Shown in pieces: positions 1-8,552 of a stretch of DNA of 17,815 nucleotides. The stretch's first letter is position 1; each line of letters starts with the position of its first letter. The position numbers and the translations under genes are program-made. The notes under the pieces were generated by a model that did no database searches, was not told where the DNA came from, and saw only the letters and a program-made list of their open reading frames with translations. Source of the DNA: Pseudomonadota bacterium (GTDB lineage: Bacteria; Pseudomonadota; Gammaproteobacteria; Steroidobacterales; Steroidobacteraceae); contig JAEZCN010000168.1 of the NCBI GenBank assembly GCA_023433515.1, positions 1 to 17,815 of the forward strand, read 5' to 3'.

Positions 1-1537
1 GGAAGAAATCGCCGTGCCGCCAGATGCCCGGGTACTGGTCGAAGTACGATTCGAGATATCGCTGGTTGTATTCGTCGCCCCAGAAGCCCACCGGCATCGA
101 CGGCATGGGTTCGGTGAGCACGAGCTCGCCTACTTCGTCGACGAGCGTGTTGCCGCGGTCATCGAACGCGTAGGCCGCGACACCCAGCGACCGCGCCTGG
201 ATCTCGCCCGCGTAGATAGGCAGGTTCACGACGCCGCCCACGAGGCCGGTGCAGATGTCGGTGCCGCCGCTGCCCGAGTGAGCCCACAGGTCGCGCTTCA
301 CGTTCTCGAAGAACCAGCTCTGGCACTCGGCCGTGACGGGTGAGCCGGCCAGCACGATGGTTTCGAGGTTTTCCAGCTTGAAGCGATCCTTCGGAACGAT
401 GCCCGCCTTCTCGAGGATGCTCTGGTAGGTAGGGCTCGCACCGAACAGGTGGGCGCCCGTGTCGTCGGCCATCTTCCACAGCAGGTCGGGCGTCGGCCAG
501 GCGGGGTTGCCGTCGTACAGCACCGGCACCACGTCCATGAGCAGCGAGCTCGACAGGAAGTTCCACATCATCCAGCCCGTGCTGGTGAAGAAGAACATGC
601 GCTGTCGCGCGTGCATGTCCATGTGGAAATGGAACAGCTTGAGCTGCTCGAGCGTGATGCCTCCGTGGCAATGAATGATTGCCTTGGGAAGTCCGGTGGT
701 GCCCGACGAGAACAGGATGAACAGCGGATGCGCGAACGGAACCTGTTCGAACTGGAAGGCCTCGCGTCCCGGATCGGGGCCCGCGACCACGTCGGCCCAG
801 AAGAGCGCGCGGTCGTCGATCGTGGTCGGTTTTTCAGGATCGAGGTACGGCAGATGGATCACGCGCTCGAGCGTCGGCAGCCGGCCGATGATCTCGCGGA
901 TGTCGCCGCGCCGGTCGAACAGCTTGCCGCCGTAGCTGTAGCCGTCGACGCAGAACAGCAGCTTGGGCTCGAGCTGCGAGTAACGGTCGAGCACGCCGCG
1001 CGTGCCGAAATCCGGTCCGCAACTCGACCACACGGCGCCGATGCTCGCCGTCGCGTACATCGCGATCATCGCCTCGGGAATGTTCGGCAGGTACGCGACC
1101 ACGCGATCGCCAGGGGTTATGCCGAGCGCGCGCATCCTGGTCGCCAGCACGCGCACCTGCCGCGCGAATTCCGGCCACGAAAGGCTCGCCAGTGGCCTGC
1201 GCTCCGACAGGTGCAGCAGCGCGATTTCGCCGGGCCGCTCGTGCGCCAGCGCGTGCTGCGCGTAGTTGAGCCTCGCGCCCGGGCACCATTCGGCGCCGGG
1301 CATGTCGCGTTCGCCGAGCATGCGGGTCGGCGGCGTCGTGAAGCGCACGCCGCAGAACTCGACGATCGAGCTCCAGAATGCTTCGAGGTCCGAAACCGAC
1401 CAGCGCCACAGGGACTCGTAGTCGTCGAACTCGAGGCCGCGCTCGGCGAGCCATGCCATGTACCTGGTGAGATGCGAACGGGCGAGTCGCTGCTCGGAGG
1501 GTTTCCAGAGCAGCGTACCTTCCTGGATCTGGGTCAT
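1..1537 (-). CDS. Acetoacetyl-CoA synthetase (acetoacetate-CoA ligase), 3' end outside the window
   Basis: This adenylate-forming enzyme is expected to convert acetoacetate, ATP and CoA to acetoacetyl-CoA in the cytoplasm. My translation starts MTQIQEGTLLWKPSEQ and shows the family's N-terminal region (RYMAWLAERG, then LWRWSVSDLEAFW), followed by PGARLNYAQH. The AMP-binding loop FSSGTTGLPKAIIHCHGG lies near residues 275-295. Other segments seen are TGWMMWNF, LFGASPTYQ and GSGGTDIC. The frame is still open at position 1, with 512 codons present of a usual 640-660, so most of the C-terminal lid domain is missing from view. The ATG at 1537 overlaps the stop of the transporter gene as ATGA, which implies translational coupling and fixes the start. 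The family is clear. Acetoacetate is inferred from the family, and another short keto or hydroxy acid cannot be excluded. Confidence 0.88.
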   Translation of the reverse strand, partial: MTQIQEGTLLWKPSEQRLARSHLTRYMAWLAERGLEFDDYESLWRWSVSDLEAFWSSIVEFCGVRFTTPPTRMLGERDMPGAEWCPGARLNYAQHALAHERPGEIALLHLSERRPLASLSWPEFARQVRVLATRMRALGITPGDRVVAYLPNIPEAMIAMYATASIGAVWSSCGPDFGTRGVLDRYSQLEPKLLFCVDGYSYGGKLFDRRGDIREIIGRLPTLERVIHLPYLDPEKPTTIDDRALFWADVVAGPDPGREAFQFEQVPFAHPLFILFSSGTTGLPKAIIHCHGGITLEQLKLFHFHMDMHARQRMFFFTSTGWMMWNFLSSSLLMDVVPVLYDGNPAWPTPDLLWKMADDTGAHLFGASPTYQSILEKAGIVPKDRFKLENLETIVLAGSPVTAECQSWFFENVKRDLWAHSGSGGTDICTGLVGGVVNLPIYAGEIQARSLGVAAYAFDDRGNTLVDEVGELVLTEPMPSMPVGFWGDEYNQRYLESYFDQYPGIWRHGDFF

Positions 1538-2796
1538 GCGGGAACGGTCGTTGGTTGAGGATGCGGTTTGCGGATGATGACGAGAATCAGCGCGCCGAGG
1601 AAAGACCACGCCGCGATGAAATAACAGGTGCCACTGTACGGATAACCGATGTCGTATAGATAGCCTGCGACATAGGGTCCCACCGCCGAGATCGTGGTGT
1701 TGATCGCGATGGCGATGCCGGAGAGCAGCGCGAATGCCTTGAGGCCGAAGTAGTTGCCCAGCACGGTCATGAGGCACACCACCGCGCCGCCGAAGCCCAT
1801 GCCGAGCAATGCCGCGACGAGATCGACCTCGAGCTGCGTGTCGGCGCCGACCAGCATGACCATCGAGAGCCCGAAGCACGACATGAAGACGACCCACAGC
1901 CAGCGCGGATCGAAGCGATTGCCGAAGGCGATGATCAGGGCCTTCGCGATGAGACCGGTCCAGGTCATCGTGGCGATGGCGCCGAAGCCGACTTCCATCG
2001 GATGGCCCAGGTCCTTGAGCATCGCGATGCCGTGGCCGAGGAAAAACGTGAACGCGCTGCTGCCGCCGAGCAGTGCCGCGACCAGCAGCCAGTAGGTAGG
2101 CATGCGCGCGGCGTCGCGGAATTCGATCGGCGTCTCCGTGATGAAGGAAGGCTTCGCCCTCGCCTGCGCGCCGGACGTCGCGACCTCGCCGCCATCGGCC
2201 ACCGCGCCCGTGTCCTCGGGCTTCTCCCTGACGAAGAGCAACGCGAGTACGCCCGCGAGTGCCGAAAGTCCCGCGATCACCCACCACGCCGCGCGCCAGG
2301 TGTGCGCATGGATCACCGCGGGCAAGACGAACTTCGTGGCGATGTAGCCGCCAATCGCGCCCGCTGAATAAAGGATGGAAATCGCGGTCGCGCGGCGGCG
2401 CACGAACCAGCGCGACAGGACGGTCTGGCTGGCGATGGCCGCGCCCGAACACACGCCGCCGCCGATCAGCAGGCCGAAGCCGATGTACGCGTGGAACGCG
2501 GAGTCCGCGACCAGCGCCATGTAACACGCGCCGATCACATTGAGCACGCTGCCGAAGATCAGCGTATTGCGCGAGCCGAAGCGCCGCACCGCCATCGCGA
2601 CCAGCGGTCCCGGCAGGCCCGACATGATGATGTAGAACGTCGTGATGAGGCCGAGCGGACCGCGGCTGAATCCGACCGCGTCCGCCATCGCGTTGTTGAT
2701 GACCGGACCGCCATAGGCCGGAAAGCCCAGGTTGAAGGCGAACACCAGCCACAGCACGCCCAGCAGTATCCAGCCGTAGAAGAATGATTTCGCCAC
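1534..2796 (-). CDS. MFS transporter, oxalate/formate antiporter-like
   Basis: This 420-residue inner-membrane carrier of the major facilitator superfamily has about 12 hydrophobic segments. The first is near residues 6-28. The charged loop RRFGSRN after segment 2 (residues 71-77) is the typical MFS signature. SRWFVRRRATAISILYSAG (from residue 128) resembles the segment 4-5 region of the oxalate/formate antiporter and monocarboxylate transporter group. A hydrophilic loop at about residues 190-230 separates the two halves. The start is GTG at 2796; the sequence GAGGGG, which overlaps the stop of the preceding GMC gene, serves as its ribosome binding site. The operon setting suggests import of the substrate, or of an organic acid, handled by the neighbouring dehydrogenases and CoA ligase. 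The substrate itself cannot be read from the sequence. Confidence 0.85.
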   Translation of the reverse strand: MAKSFFYGWILLGVLWLVFAFNLGFPAYGGPVINNAMADAVGFSRGPLGLITTFYIIMSGLPGPLVAMAVRRFGSRNTLIFGSVLNVIGACYMALVADSAFHAYIGFGLLIGGGVCSGAAIASQTVLSRWFVRRRATAISILYSAGAIGGYIATKFVLPAVIHAHTWRAAWWVIAGLSALAGVLALLFVREKPEDTGAVADGGEVATSGAQARAKPSFITETPIEFRDAARMPTYWLLVAALLGGSSAFTFFLGHGIAMLKDLGHPMEVGFGAIATMTWTGLIAKALIIAFGNRFDPRWLWVVFMSCFGLSMVMLVGADTQLEVDLVAALLGMGFGGAVVCLMTVLGNYFGLKAFALLSGIAIAINTTISAVGPYVAGYLYDIGYPYSGTCYFIAAWSFLGALILVIIRKPHPQPTTVPA

Positions 2797-2805
2797 CCGG
2801 TCCCC

Positions 2806-4413
2806 TCAGGCGGAACGACCCAGCAACAGGTCGGCCGCCTTTTCCGCAATCATGATGGTCGGCGCGTTCGTGTTCCCGCCGACTATGGCGGGCATTATCG
2901 ACGCATCGGCGATCCGCAATCCCGACAACCCGCGAACTCGCAACTGACCATCCACCACCGCCCTCGAATCCGTGCCCATGGCGCAGGTGCTGGTCGGATG
3001 CATCGCGGTGCGTACATTGGCCCGCACCCATGCGTCGATAGCCGCGTCGCTCTCCACGCCCGCTCCCGGCTTGAGCTCCGTGGCCACGAGGGCCGAGGCC
3101 GGCGCCGTGGCGAAGAACCGCCGCACGAACTTGACGATGGCCCGCAGTCCCTCGCGGTCGGCTTCGGCCGCGAGCAGGTTCAGCTGGATCCTCGGCTTGT
3201 CGCGCGGATCGGCGGAGCGCAATGAAACCTTGCCGCGGCTCTCCGGATGCAGCAACACGCAGGCCATCGACAGCTGGTGGCCCACGCCGGCACGCCATCC
3301 CGGGAACCACGGTCGCGCGAACATCGAAACCGGACTCACCAGCATCTGCAGATCCGGCCGGTCGAGTCCCGGCCGCGTCCGCACCAGTCCCTGGGCCGAG
3401 ATCGGCGCGCGCGCGATGATGCCGCTGCGGAACAACTTCCATTGCAGTATGGACAATGCCAGCCGGTCGAGCCGCAGCCGGCTGTCGAAACAGAAGCTTC
3501 CCGAGGCGCTGAATTCGACGCCCAACGACTGGTGGTCCTGCAGGTTCGCGCCGACTCCCGGCAGCGCGTGCCGCACCGGAATGCCATGAGGCTCGAGGTC
3601 CTCGGGCGCACCGATGCCCGACAGCTGCAGGAGCTGCGGCGAATTGAACGCGCCGGCGGACAGGATCACCTCGCGCTCGCAGCGGATGTCGGCGACCTGC
3701 CCCAGCGATTCGGCGCGCACGCCCACGCAGCGTCCGTTCTCGAGCAGCAGCGAAAACACGCGCGTGTTGATGCGCACCTCGAGATTCGGTCGCGACATCG
3801 CGGGCCGCAGGAACCTCGCCACCGTGCTGGCGCGTTCGCCCTGGTGGTAATTGAGATCGGGAACCGTGAAACCTTCGACGTCCTCGGCGTGGAAGTCCTC
3901 GAGGTGCTTGAAGCCGAGCGCCTCGGCGGTTTCCATGATGCGCGGAAAGATATGGTCGTCCGTTTCGTGGCGCGAGGTGGTGAGCGGCCCGCTGGCGCCG
4001 TGAAAACGCGATTCGCCGCGCCAGTTGCGCTCCGACCTCCGGAAATACGGCAACACGCCTTCGTAGTCCCAGCCGGAAAGTCCCCGCTTCGCCCAGTCGT
4101 CGTAGTCGGCCGGGCAGCCGCGCATGTACATCAATCCGTTCACGGAGTTCGATCCGCCGAGCACCTTGCCGCGCGGCGCGGGAACCTTGCGATTGTCGGC
4201 GTGCGGCTCAGGCTCCGTCTCGAAGCCCCAGGACGTTCGCGGATCGAGGAACGCGTCGCGCCAGGCGAGCGGCATCGCGATCTTGAAGAACTTGCGCTCG
4301 TCGTCACCCGCTTCGAGCAGCAGCACGTTGATCGAGGGGTCTTCGGTGAGGCGCGCCGCGACCACGCATCCCGCGGAGCCGCCGCCCACCACGATATAGT
4401 CGATACGATCCAT
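2806..4413 (-). CDS. GMC-family FAD-dependent alcohol dehydrogenase/oxidase 1
   Basis: This 535-residue glucose-methanol-choline oxidoreductase is of normal family length. It oxidises a primary alcohol with FAD. The ADP-binding fold is YIVVGGGSAGC (glycines at 10-12 and 15), with the ribose-binding Glu34 in LLLEAG. GMC signature 1 is GKVLGGSNSVNGLMYMRG (82-99), and signature 2 is SAGAFNSPQLLQLSGIG. The catalytic pair is intact: His472 in HPTSTCAMG and Asn516 in GGNTNAPT, with the 44-residue spacing seen in choline oxidase. The frame stays open upstream to 4551, but ATG 4413 is chosen because GGAAGGGG stands just before it and the FAD motif begins at once. It follows the DUF3237 gene by 11 bp. 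No signal peptide is seen. It resembles annotated choline dehydrogenases, but nothing in the sequence proves choline as the substrate. Confidence 0.9.
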   Translation of the reverse strand: MDRIDYIVVGGGSAGCVVAARLTEDPSINVLLLEAGDDERKFFKIAMPLAWRDAFLDPRTSWGFETEPEPHADNRKVPAPRGKVLGGSNSVNGLMYMRGCPADYDDWAKRGLSGWDYEGVLPYFRRSERNWRGESRFHGASGPLTTSRHETDDHIFPRIMETAEALGFKHLEDFHAEDVEGFTVPDLNYHQGERASTVARFLRPAMSRPNLEVRINTRVFSLLLENGRCVGVRAESLGQVADIRCEREVILSAGAFNSPQLLQLSGIGAPEDLEPHGIPVRHALPGVGANLQDHQSLGVEFSASGSFCFDSRLRLDRLALSILQWKLFRSGIIARAPISAQGLVRTRPGLDRPDLQMLVSPVSMFARPWFPGWRAGVGHQLSMACVLLHPESRGKVSLRSADPRDKPRIQLNLLAAEADREGLRAIVKFVRRFFATAPASALVATELKPGAGVESDAAIDAWVRANVRTAMHPTSTCAMGTDSRAVVDGQLRVRGLSGLRIADASIMPAIVGGNTNAPTIMIAEKAADLLLGRSA

Positions 4414-4424
4414 CCCCTTCCGGC

Positions 4425-4901
4425 TCACTCCACCGTGTAGTAACGGAAGATGGTGTGGTCGGGATCGTCGTGGCGCACACCGCCCCCGACGACCACGGTG
4501 CGATTGAGCCAGTCGTGTTTGCCGGCCGGCGCCTTGAAGTAAGGCGTGCAACGGAAATACGCCGGACCCGGCGCGTCCTTCTGCGTGTTGTAGATGTAGC
4601 CTCGGTTGTGGATGTAGATAGGCACGCCGTCGTCGGCCTCGATGATGTAGTGCGCGTTCGCCTCGACCACGCCGTCCATGCGCAAGGTGCCGTAGTCAGC
4701 GCCGCTGTATTCGAGGAGTTTTCCGTTCAGCTTCGGGCCGCGGACCAGGCCATCCTTGAACGCCACGTATCCCTGCCGTGCGCCGCCCGACACCGGCCCG
4801 AACACCATCCGCTTGTGGAAATTCATGCGTACGTCGAACGCATGCACGAGCTTCACGTCGAAGTTCGCGAGCGTCGTGGGCTGGGGTGTCTCGAGAGTCA
4901 T
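4425..4901 (-). CDS. DUF3237 family protein 1
   Basis: This 158-residue protein is recognised as a DUF3237 member, a family of small, probably beta-rich proteins without an established reaction. Conserved blocks shared with the second copy at 8049-8552 are GLVRGPKLNG (51-60), LRMDGVVEANAHY, EADDGVPIYIHNRGY (88-102) and FKAPAGKHDWLNR (122-134). No signal peptide, membrane segment or cofactor motif is seen. The ATG at 4901 overlaps the stop of GMC 2 as ATGA, and the GMC 1 start follows 11 bp after its stop, so it sits between two GMC genes. The context suggests it handles the product or substrate of these oxidoreductases, perhaps by isomerising, hydrating or hydrolysing it, but this is inference only. 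The family call is secure and the function is unknown. Confidence 0.82.
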   Translation of the reverse strand: MTLETPQPTTLANFDVKLVHAFDVRMNFHKRMVFGPVSGGARQGYVAFKDGLVRGPKLNGKLLEYSGADYGTLRMDGVVEANAHYIIEADDGVPIYIHNRGYIYNTQKDAPGPAYFRCTPYFKAPAGKHDWLNRTVVVGGGVRHDDPDHTIFRYYTVE

Positions 4902-6523
4902 CTGCGCTCCAGTTGCGGCGGAAGAGTCCTGCCGCGAATGAGATCGGCGGCGCGCTCGGCCACCATGAGAACCGCGCCGTAGGTGTTGCCGCCCGGCACC
5001 GTGGGCATGATCGACGCATCGGCGACGCGCATTCCATCGACGCCACACACGCGAAGCTGCTCGTCGACCACGCGCCCGGGACCGCCCGCCATCGAACACG
5101 TGCCGACCGGATGCTGCGTGATGCCCGCGGTCCTGCGGATGTAATCGTCCAGCTCGGCATCGCTCTGCACGTCGACGCCGGGCGCGACCTCCGAGGCGAT
5201 CAGGTCGGATTGCGGCGACGTCGCGTAGATGCGCCGCGCCGTGCGCAAACCGCGGCGCAAGGTGACCAGATCCTCCGGCTCGGACAGCAGGTTGTACTCG
5301 ATGCGCGGCTTGGCGAGCGGGTCGGCCGAGCGCAGCGTGACGCGGCCGCGGGACTTCGGGTGCAGGACGACCGCGTCGCTCGTGATCAGGTGTGCATGCT
5401 TGCGGCTCAGCAAGGGCCACCAGATCTTCGCGTCCATGCGCACGGGGTTGCACATGAGCTGGATGTCGGGCCGCGCGAGCGACGGGTCCGTCCGCACGAC
5501 GACGTTGCAGCTGCTGATCTGCGTCGCGAACACACCCTTGCCGAAGAGCATCCAGCGCAGCAGCGATATCGCGGCGCGATCCACGCGCAGCTCGCGCAGG
5601 AACGACACCGGCTCGCGCGTCGCGAACTGCAAGCCCGCGCGCACGTGTTCGGAAAGATTGCGGCCCACGCCGGGCAGGTCCGCCTGCACGCGGATACCGT
5701 GCGCGCGCAGCTCGTCGGCCGGGCCGAATCCCGACAGCAACAACAGTTGCGCGGAATTGAACGTGCCACCGCACAGGATCACCTCTCGGTCGGCGAATAC
5801 CTGCCGCTTCTCGTTGCCGCGCAGCATCTCGATGCCCACCGCGCGCCGGTTGGCGACCAACACGCGCGTGGTGAGCGCGCCCTGCACGACTTCGAGGTTC
5901 GGCCGATGGCTCACGGGATGCAGATAGGCCCGCGCGGCGTTGGCGCGCCGGCCGCGCCCATCCACGGTGATCTCGCCGCGCGCGAAGCCTTCCTCGAGGC
6001 GGCCATGCAGGTCGTCGCTGGTCCAGAATCCCGCCGGCGCCGCGGCGCGCATCAGCGGATCGTGCAGTAGTTTGACCGTGTCGATCGGCGCGACGGGCAT
6101 GGGTCCCTCGGAGCCGTGATACGGCACCGCGCCGCGCCAGCTCGATTCGAGCTTCTTGAAGTACGGCAGCACGTCCGCGTAGCCCCAGCCCGTTGCGCCG
6201 AGATCGCGCCAGCCGTCGAAGTCGCTCGAATGGCCGCGCATGAAAAACATGCCGTTGATCGACGAGGAGCCGCCGAGCACTCGACCGCGAGTCGCGGGGA
6301 TCACGCGGCCGTCGAGGTTGGGTTCCGGCTCGCTCATGAAGCCCCAGGTGATCGTGGGATCGCGGAACGCGCGCAGGAAGCCGAGCGGCATGCGGATCAG
6401 GAAACGATCGTCGCTGCCGCCCGCCTCCACCAGCAGCACGCGGGTCTGCGGATCCTCGGACAGCCGGTTCGCGAGCACGCAGCCGGCGGCCCCCGCGCCG
6501 ACGATGATGTAGTCGTACCTCAC
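4898..6523 (-). CDS. GMC-family FAD-dependent oxidoreductase 2, with Tyr at the second catalytic position
   Basis: This 541-residue paralogue belongs to the same family as the gene at 2806-4413. The FAD fold is YIIVGAGAAGC (GAGAAG at 9-14) with Glu33. Signature 1 is GRVLGGSSSINGMFFMRG (80-97), and signature 2 is CGGTFNSAQLLLLSGFG. The catalytic His471 is in QHPVGTCSMAG. The residue 44 further on, normally His or Asn, is Tyr515 in GGNTYGAVLM, and the TAC codon is clear in the DNA. The start is GTG at 6523, five bases after the ALDH stop, because the FAD motif begins at residue 3 and an AGG element overlaps the ALDH stop. The frame stays open upstream, but only through a non-coding frame of the ALDH gene. 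It probably acts on an alcohol or a related group. The Tyr leaves open whether it works as a conventional alcohol oxidase. Confidence 0.88.
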   Translation of the reverse strand: MRYDYIIVGAGAAGCVLANRLSEDPQTRVLLVEAGGSDDRFLIRMPLGFLRAFRDPTITWGFMSEPEPNLDGRVIPATRGRVLGGSSSINGMFFMRGHSSDFDGWRDLGATGWGYADVLPYFKKLESSWRGAVPYHGSEGPMPVAPIDTVKLLHDPLMRAAAPAGFWTSDDLHGRLEEGFARGEITVDGRGRRANAARAYLHPVSHRPNLEVVQGALTTRVLVANRRAVGIEMLRGNEKRQVFADREVILCGGTFNSAQLLLLSGFGPADELRAHGIRVQADLPGVGRNLSEHVRAGLQFATREPVSFLRELRVDRAAISLLRWMLFGKGVFATQISSCNVVVRTDPSLARPDIQLMCNPVRMDAKIWWPLLSRKHAHLITSDAVVLHPKSRGRVTLRSADPLAKPRIEYNLLSEPEDLVTLRRGLRTARRIYATSPQSDLIASEVAPGVDVQSDAELDDYIRRTAGITQHPVGTCSMAGGPGRVVDEQLRVCGVDGMRVADASIMPTVPGGNTYGAVLMVAERAADLIRGRTLPPQLERR

Positions 6524-6528
6524 GTCGC

Positions 6529-8034
6529 CTAAAGCCCCACGGTGACCGACTTCACTTCCGTGTAGATCTCCGTTCCCTCGCGGCCGTTTTCGCGGCCCCA
6601 GCCGGATTGTTTGTAGCCGCCGAGCGGCATCGCCGGATCGACGGTGCCGGCGGTGTTGATGCGTACCGAACCCGCGCGGATCTTCTTCGCGAGCTTGTGC
6701 GCGGTCGAGATGTCGCGCGTCCAGATGCTGGCCGCGAGGCCGTAGTCCGTGTCGTTCGCGAGGCGTGCGATCGCGTCGAGGTCGGTGTCGGCGAACTTCA
6801 TGGCGCACAACACGGGACCGAAAATCTCCTCGCGTACGACCTTCATGTTGCTCGTGGTGTCGGTGAGCACGGTGGGCTCGACGAAATACCCGGGACGCGA
6901 AGGCATGCCGCCGCCCGCCACGACCTTCGCGCCTTCGCGCCTGCCGGAGTCGATGTAGCCGAGCACGCGCTTGCGCTGCTCCGCGGAGACGACGGGCCCG
7001 AGATCGGTGGTCGGCTCGGTGCCCGCGCCCAGCGCGAGTTTCTTCGCGCGGGCGACGACGCCTTCGACGACCTGGTCGAAAACCTTTTCGTGCACGAAAA
7101 GGCGCGAGCCCGCGGCGCACACCTGCCCCGTGTTCATGAAGATGCCGCGCGCCGCGACTTCGGTTGCGGGCTCGAGCGCCGCGTCGGGAAAGATGACGAC
7201 GGGGGACTTGCCGCCGAGCTCGAGCGTCACGCGCTTCAGATTGCCCGCGCAGCCCTCGAGGATCTCGCGGCCCACGCGGGTCGACCCCGTGAACGCGATC
7301 TTGTTGACGTCGGGATGCGCGACCAGCGCGCGCCCGGCCGTCTCGCCGAAGCCGGTCACGATGTTGACCACGCCTTCGGGAAATCCCGCCTCCGCGATCA
7401 ACTCGCCCAGCCGTATCGTCGTGAGCGGCGTCTGCTCCGCGGGCTTGAGCACCACCGTGCAGCCGACCGCGAGCGCCGGCGCGATCTTCGCCACGCCCAT
7501 CACGAACGGGAAGTTCCACGGAACGATCTGGCCGACGACACCGACCGGCTCGCGCAGCGTGTAGGCGTGCCACTCGCCGGGCATGCTGAGATTGATCGTC
7601 GCGCCGTGCATTTTCGTCGCCCAGCCGGCGTGGTAACGCAGGCTCTCGGCCGCGCCGAAGACTCCGCCGAACTTCGCCATCCGGAACGGCATGCCGTTGT
7701 CCAGCGTCTCGAGCAGCGCAATCTCGTCGCCATTGGCCTCGATGAGATCGGCGAGCCTGAGCAGCAGCCGCGCGCGCTGCGCCGGCGTCATCGTCGCCCA
7801 CGGCGGCGACTCGAACGCGCGCCTTGCGGCCTTCACCGCGGCATCGATGTCGGCGGCTGCGCCGGACGCAGCCTTCGCGAACACCCGCTCGTTCGCGGGA
7901 TCCACGACCTCGAAGCTCTCGCCGGTCTGCGCGGCCTGCCACTTCCCGCCGATGAAGAGTTCGCGCGGCCTGGCCGTGAAACTCTCGGCCTTCGCGCGTG
8001 CGGCGTCGCTGATGAACGGAGCCGGTGAATTCAT
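6529..8034 (-). CDS. NAD(P)-dependent aldehyde dehydrogenase
   Basis: This 501-residue enzyme has the standard length of the ALDH superfamily and oxidises an aldehyde to its carboxylic acid. All key residues are present: Asn174 in VPWNFPF, Lys197 in VVLKPAEQTP, Glu272 in LELGGKSP, and the nucleophile Cys306 in NTGQVCAAGSR. The EEIFGPVL motif that helps bind the cofactor ribose is also present, as is the C-terminal GGYKQSGWGRENG. The ATG at 8034 has AAGGTG six bases upstream, and the gene begins 14 bp after the stop of the DUF3237 gene. Overall it resembles the betaine-aldehyde/phenylacetaldehyde class, but the substrate is not set by the sequence. Placed directly before GMC 2, it most likely oxidises the aldehyde that a GMC enzyme produces. 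Confidence 0.92.
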   Translation of the reverse strand: MNSPAPFISDAARAKAESFTARPRELFIGGKWQAAQTGESFEVVDPANERVFAKAASGAAADIDAAVKAARRAFESPPWATMTPAQRARLLLRLADLIEANGDEIALLETLDNGMPFRMAKFGGVFGAAESLRYHAGWATKMHGATINLSMPGEWHAYTLREPVGVVGQIVPWNFPFVMGVAKIAPALAVGCTVVLKPAEQTPLTTIRLGELIAEAGFPEGVVNIVTGFGETAGRALVAHPDVNKIAFTGSTRVGREILEGCAGNLKRVTLELGGKSPVVIFPDAALEPATEVAARGIFMNTGQVCAAGSRLFVHEKVFDQVVEGVVARAKKLALGAGTEPTTDLGPVVSAEQRKRVLGYIDSGRREGAKVVAGGGMPSRPGYFVEPTVLTDTTSNMKVVREEIFGPVLCAMKFADTDLDAIARLANDTDYGLAASIWTRDISTAHKLAKKIRAGSVRINTAGTVDPAMPLGGYKQSGWGRENGREGTEIYTEVKSVTVGL

Positions 8035-8048
8035 TCGGTGCACCTTGC

Positions 8049-8552
8049 TCAAAGAACCTTGAAGTAATGAATCCGGTTTCCATCGGGCGTCTTCTCCGCC
8101 CGTCCGACGAACACGTGTCTGTTGAGCCAGTCGTACTTGCCGGCCGGCGCCTCGAACTTCGGCACCGTACGCATGTAGTACTCGTGATCGGCCACCGGCT
8201 CGTGGCGCGCCATCTTCGCCATGGCCTCGGGCGTGCCCCAGCGATAGCCGCGGCTCTGGAAATAGATGTTCGCGCCGTCGTCGGTCTGCAGCATGTAACG
8301 CGCGTCGAAGTCGATGACGCCGTCGGGACGCAGCCACGGGAAGTCGCCGCCGCTCTGCGGGATCACGATGCCGTTGATCGCCGGGCCGCGCACAGTGCCG
8401 TCGAGTAGATAGACCGCGGCGCGCTCGGAGCCGTACTGAGTGGGCTTCACCCAGTACACCTTGCCGAGGTTGATCGCGATCGTCATCGCGAACTCGAGCT
8501 TCGGCGGCTCCACCGGCGTGTAGCCGCTCTTCGGCTTGTCGTCGTCTGCCAT
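8049..8552 (-). CDS. DUF3237 family protein 2, first gene of the operon
   Basis: This 167-residue second DUF3237 member shares with copy 1 the blocks GTVRGPAING (52-61), LRPDGVIDFDARY, QTDDGANIYFQSRGY (89-103) and FEAPAGKYDWLNRHVFVG (133-150). It differs in the N-terminal quarter and has a longer insert (about 105-125, WGTPEAMAKMARHEPVADHE) that copy 1 lacks. The two copies therefore look like diverged paralogues with possibly different substrates. ATG 8552 is preferred over an in-frame ATG at 8660 because AGGAGA precedes it with good spacing, and the upstream frame has no family similarity that I can see. It is the first gene of the catabolic operon, with a possible promoter at 8631-8660. 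The function is unknown. Confidence 0.82.
   Translation of the reverse strand: MADDDKPKSGYTPVEPPKLEFAMTIAINLGKVYWVKPTQYGSERAAVYLLDGTVRGPAINGIVIPQSGGDFPWLRPDGVIDFDARYMLQTDDGANIYFQSRGYRWGTPEAMAKMARHEPVADHEYYMRTVPKFEAPAGKYDWLNRHVFVGRAEKTPDGNRIHYFKVL

Noticed and set aside
4425..5774. A 449-codon frame that would extend DUF3237 protein 1 at its N-terminus
   Set aside because: The extension lies in a shadow frame of GMC 2. ATG 4901 overlaps the GMC 2 stop as ATGA and gives a normal-length family member.
2806..8034. A choline-to-betaine (BetA/BetB) assignment for GMC and ALDH
   Set aside because: The family level fits, but there are two GMC genes, DUF3237 partners and a CoA ligase, and no BetI or choline transporter is seen. 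The substrate is left open.
4898..8083. A 1061-codon open frame that could look like a fusion upstream of GMC 2
   Set aside because: The first half runs in a wrong frame through the ALDH gene. The GMC part begins with its FAD motif right after GTG 6523.
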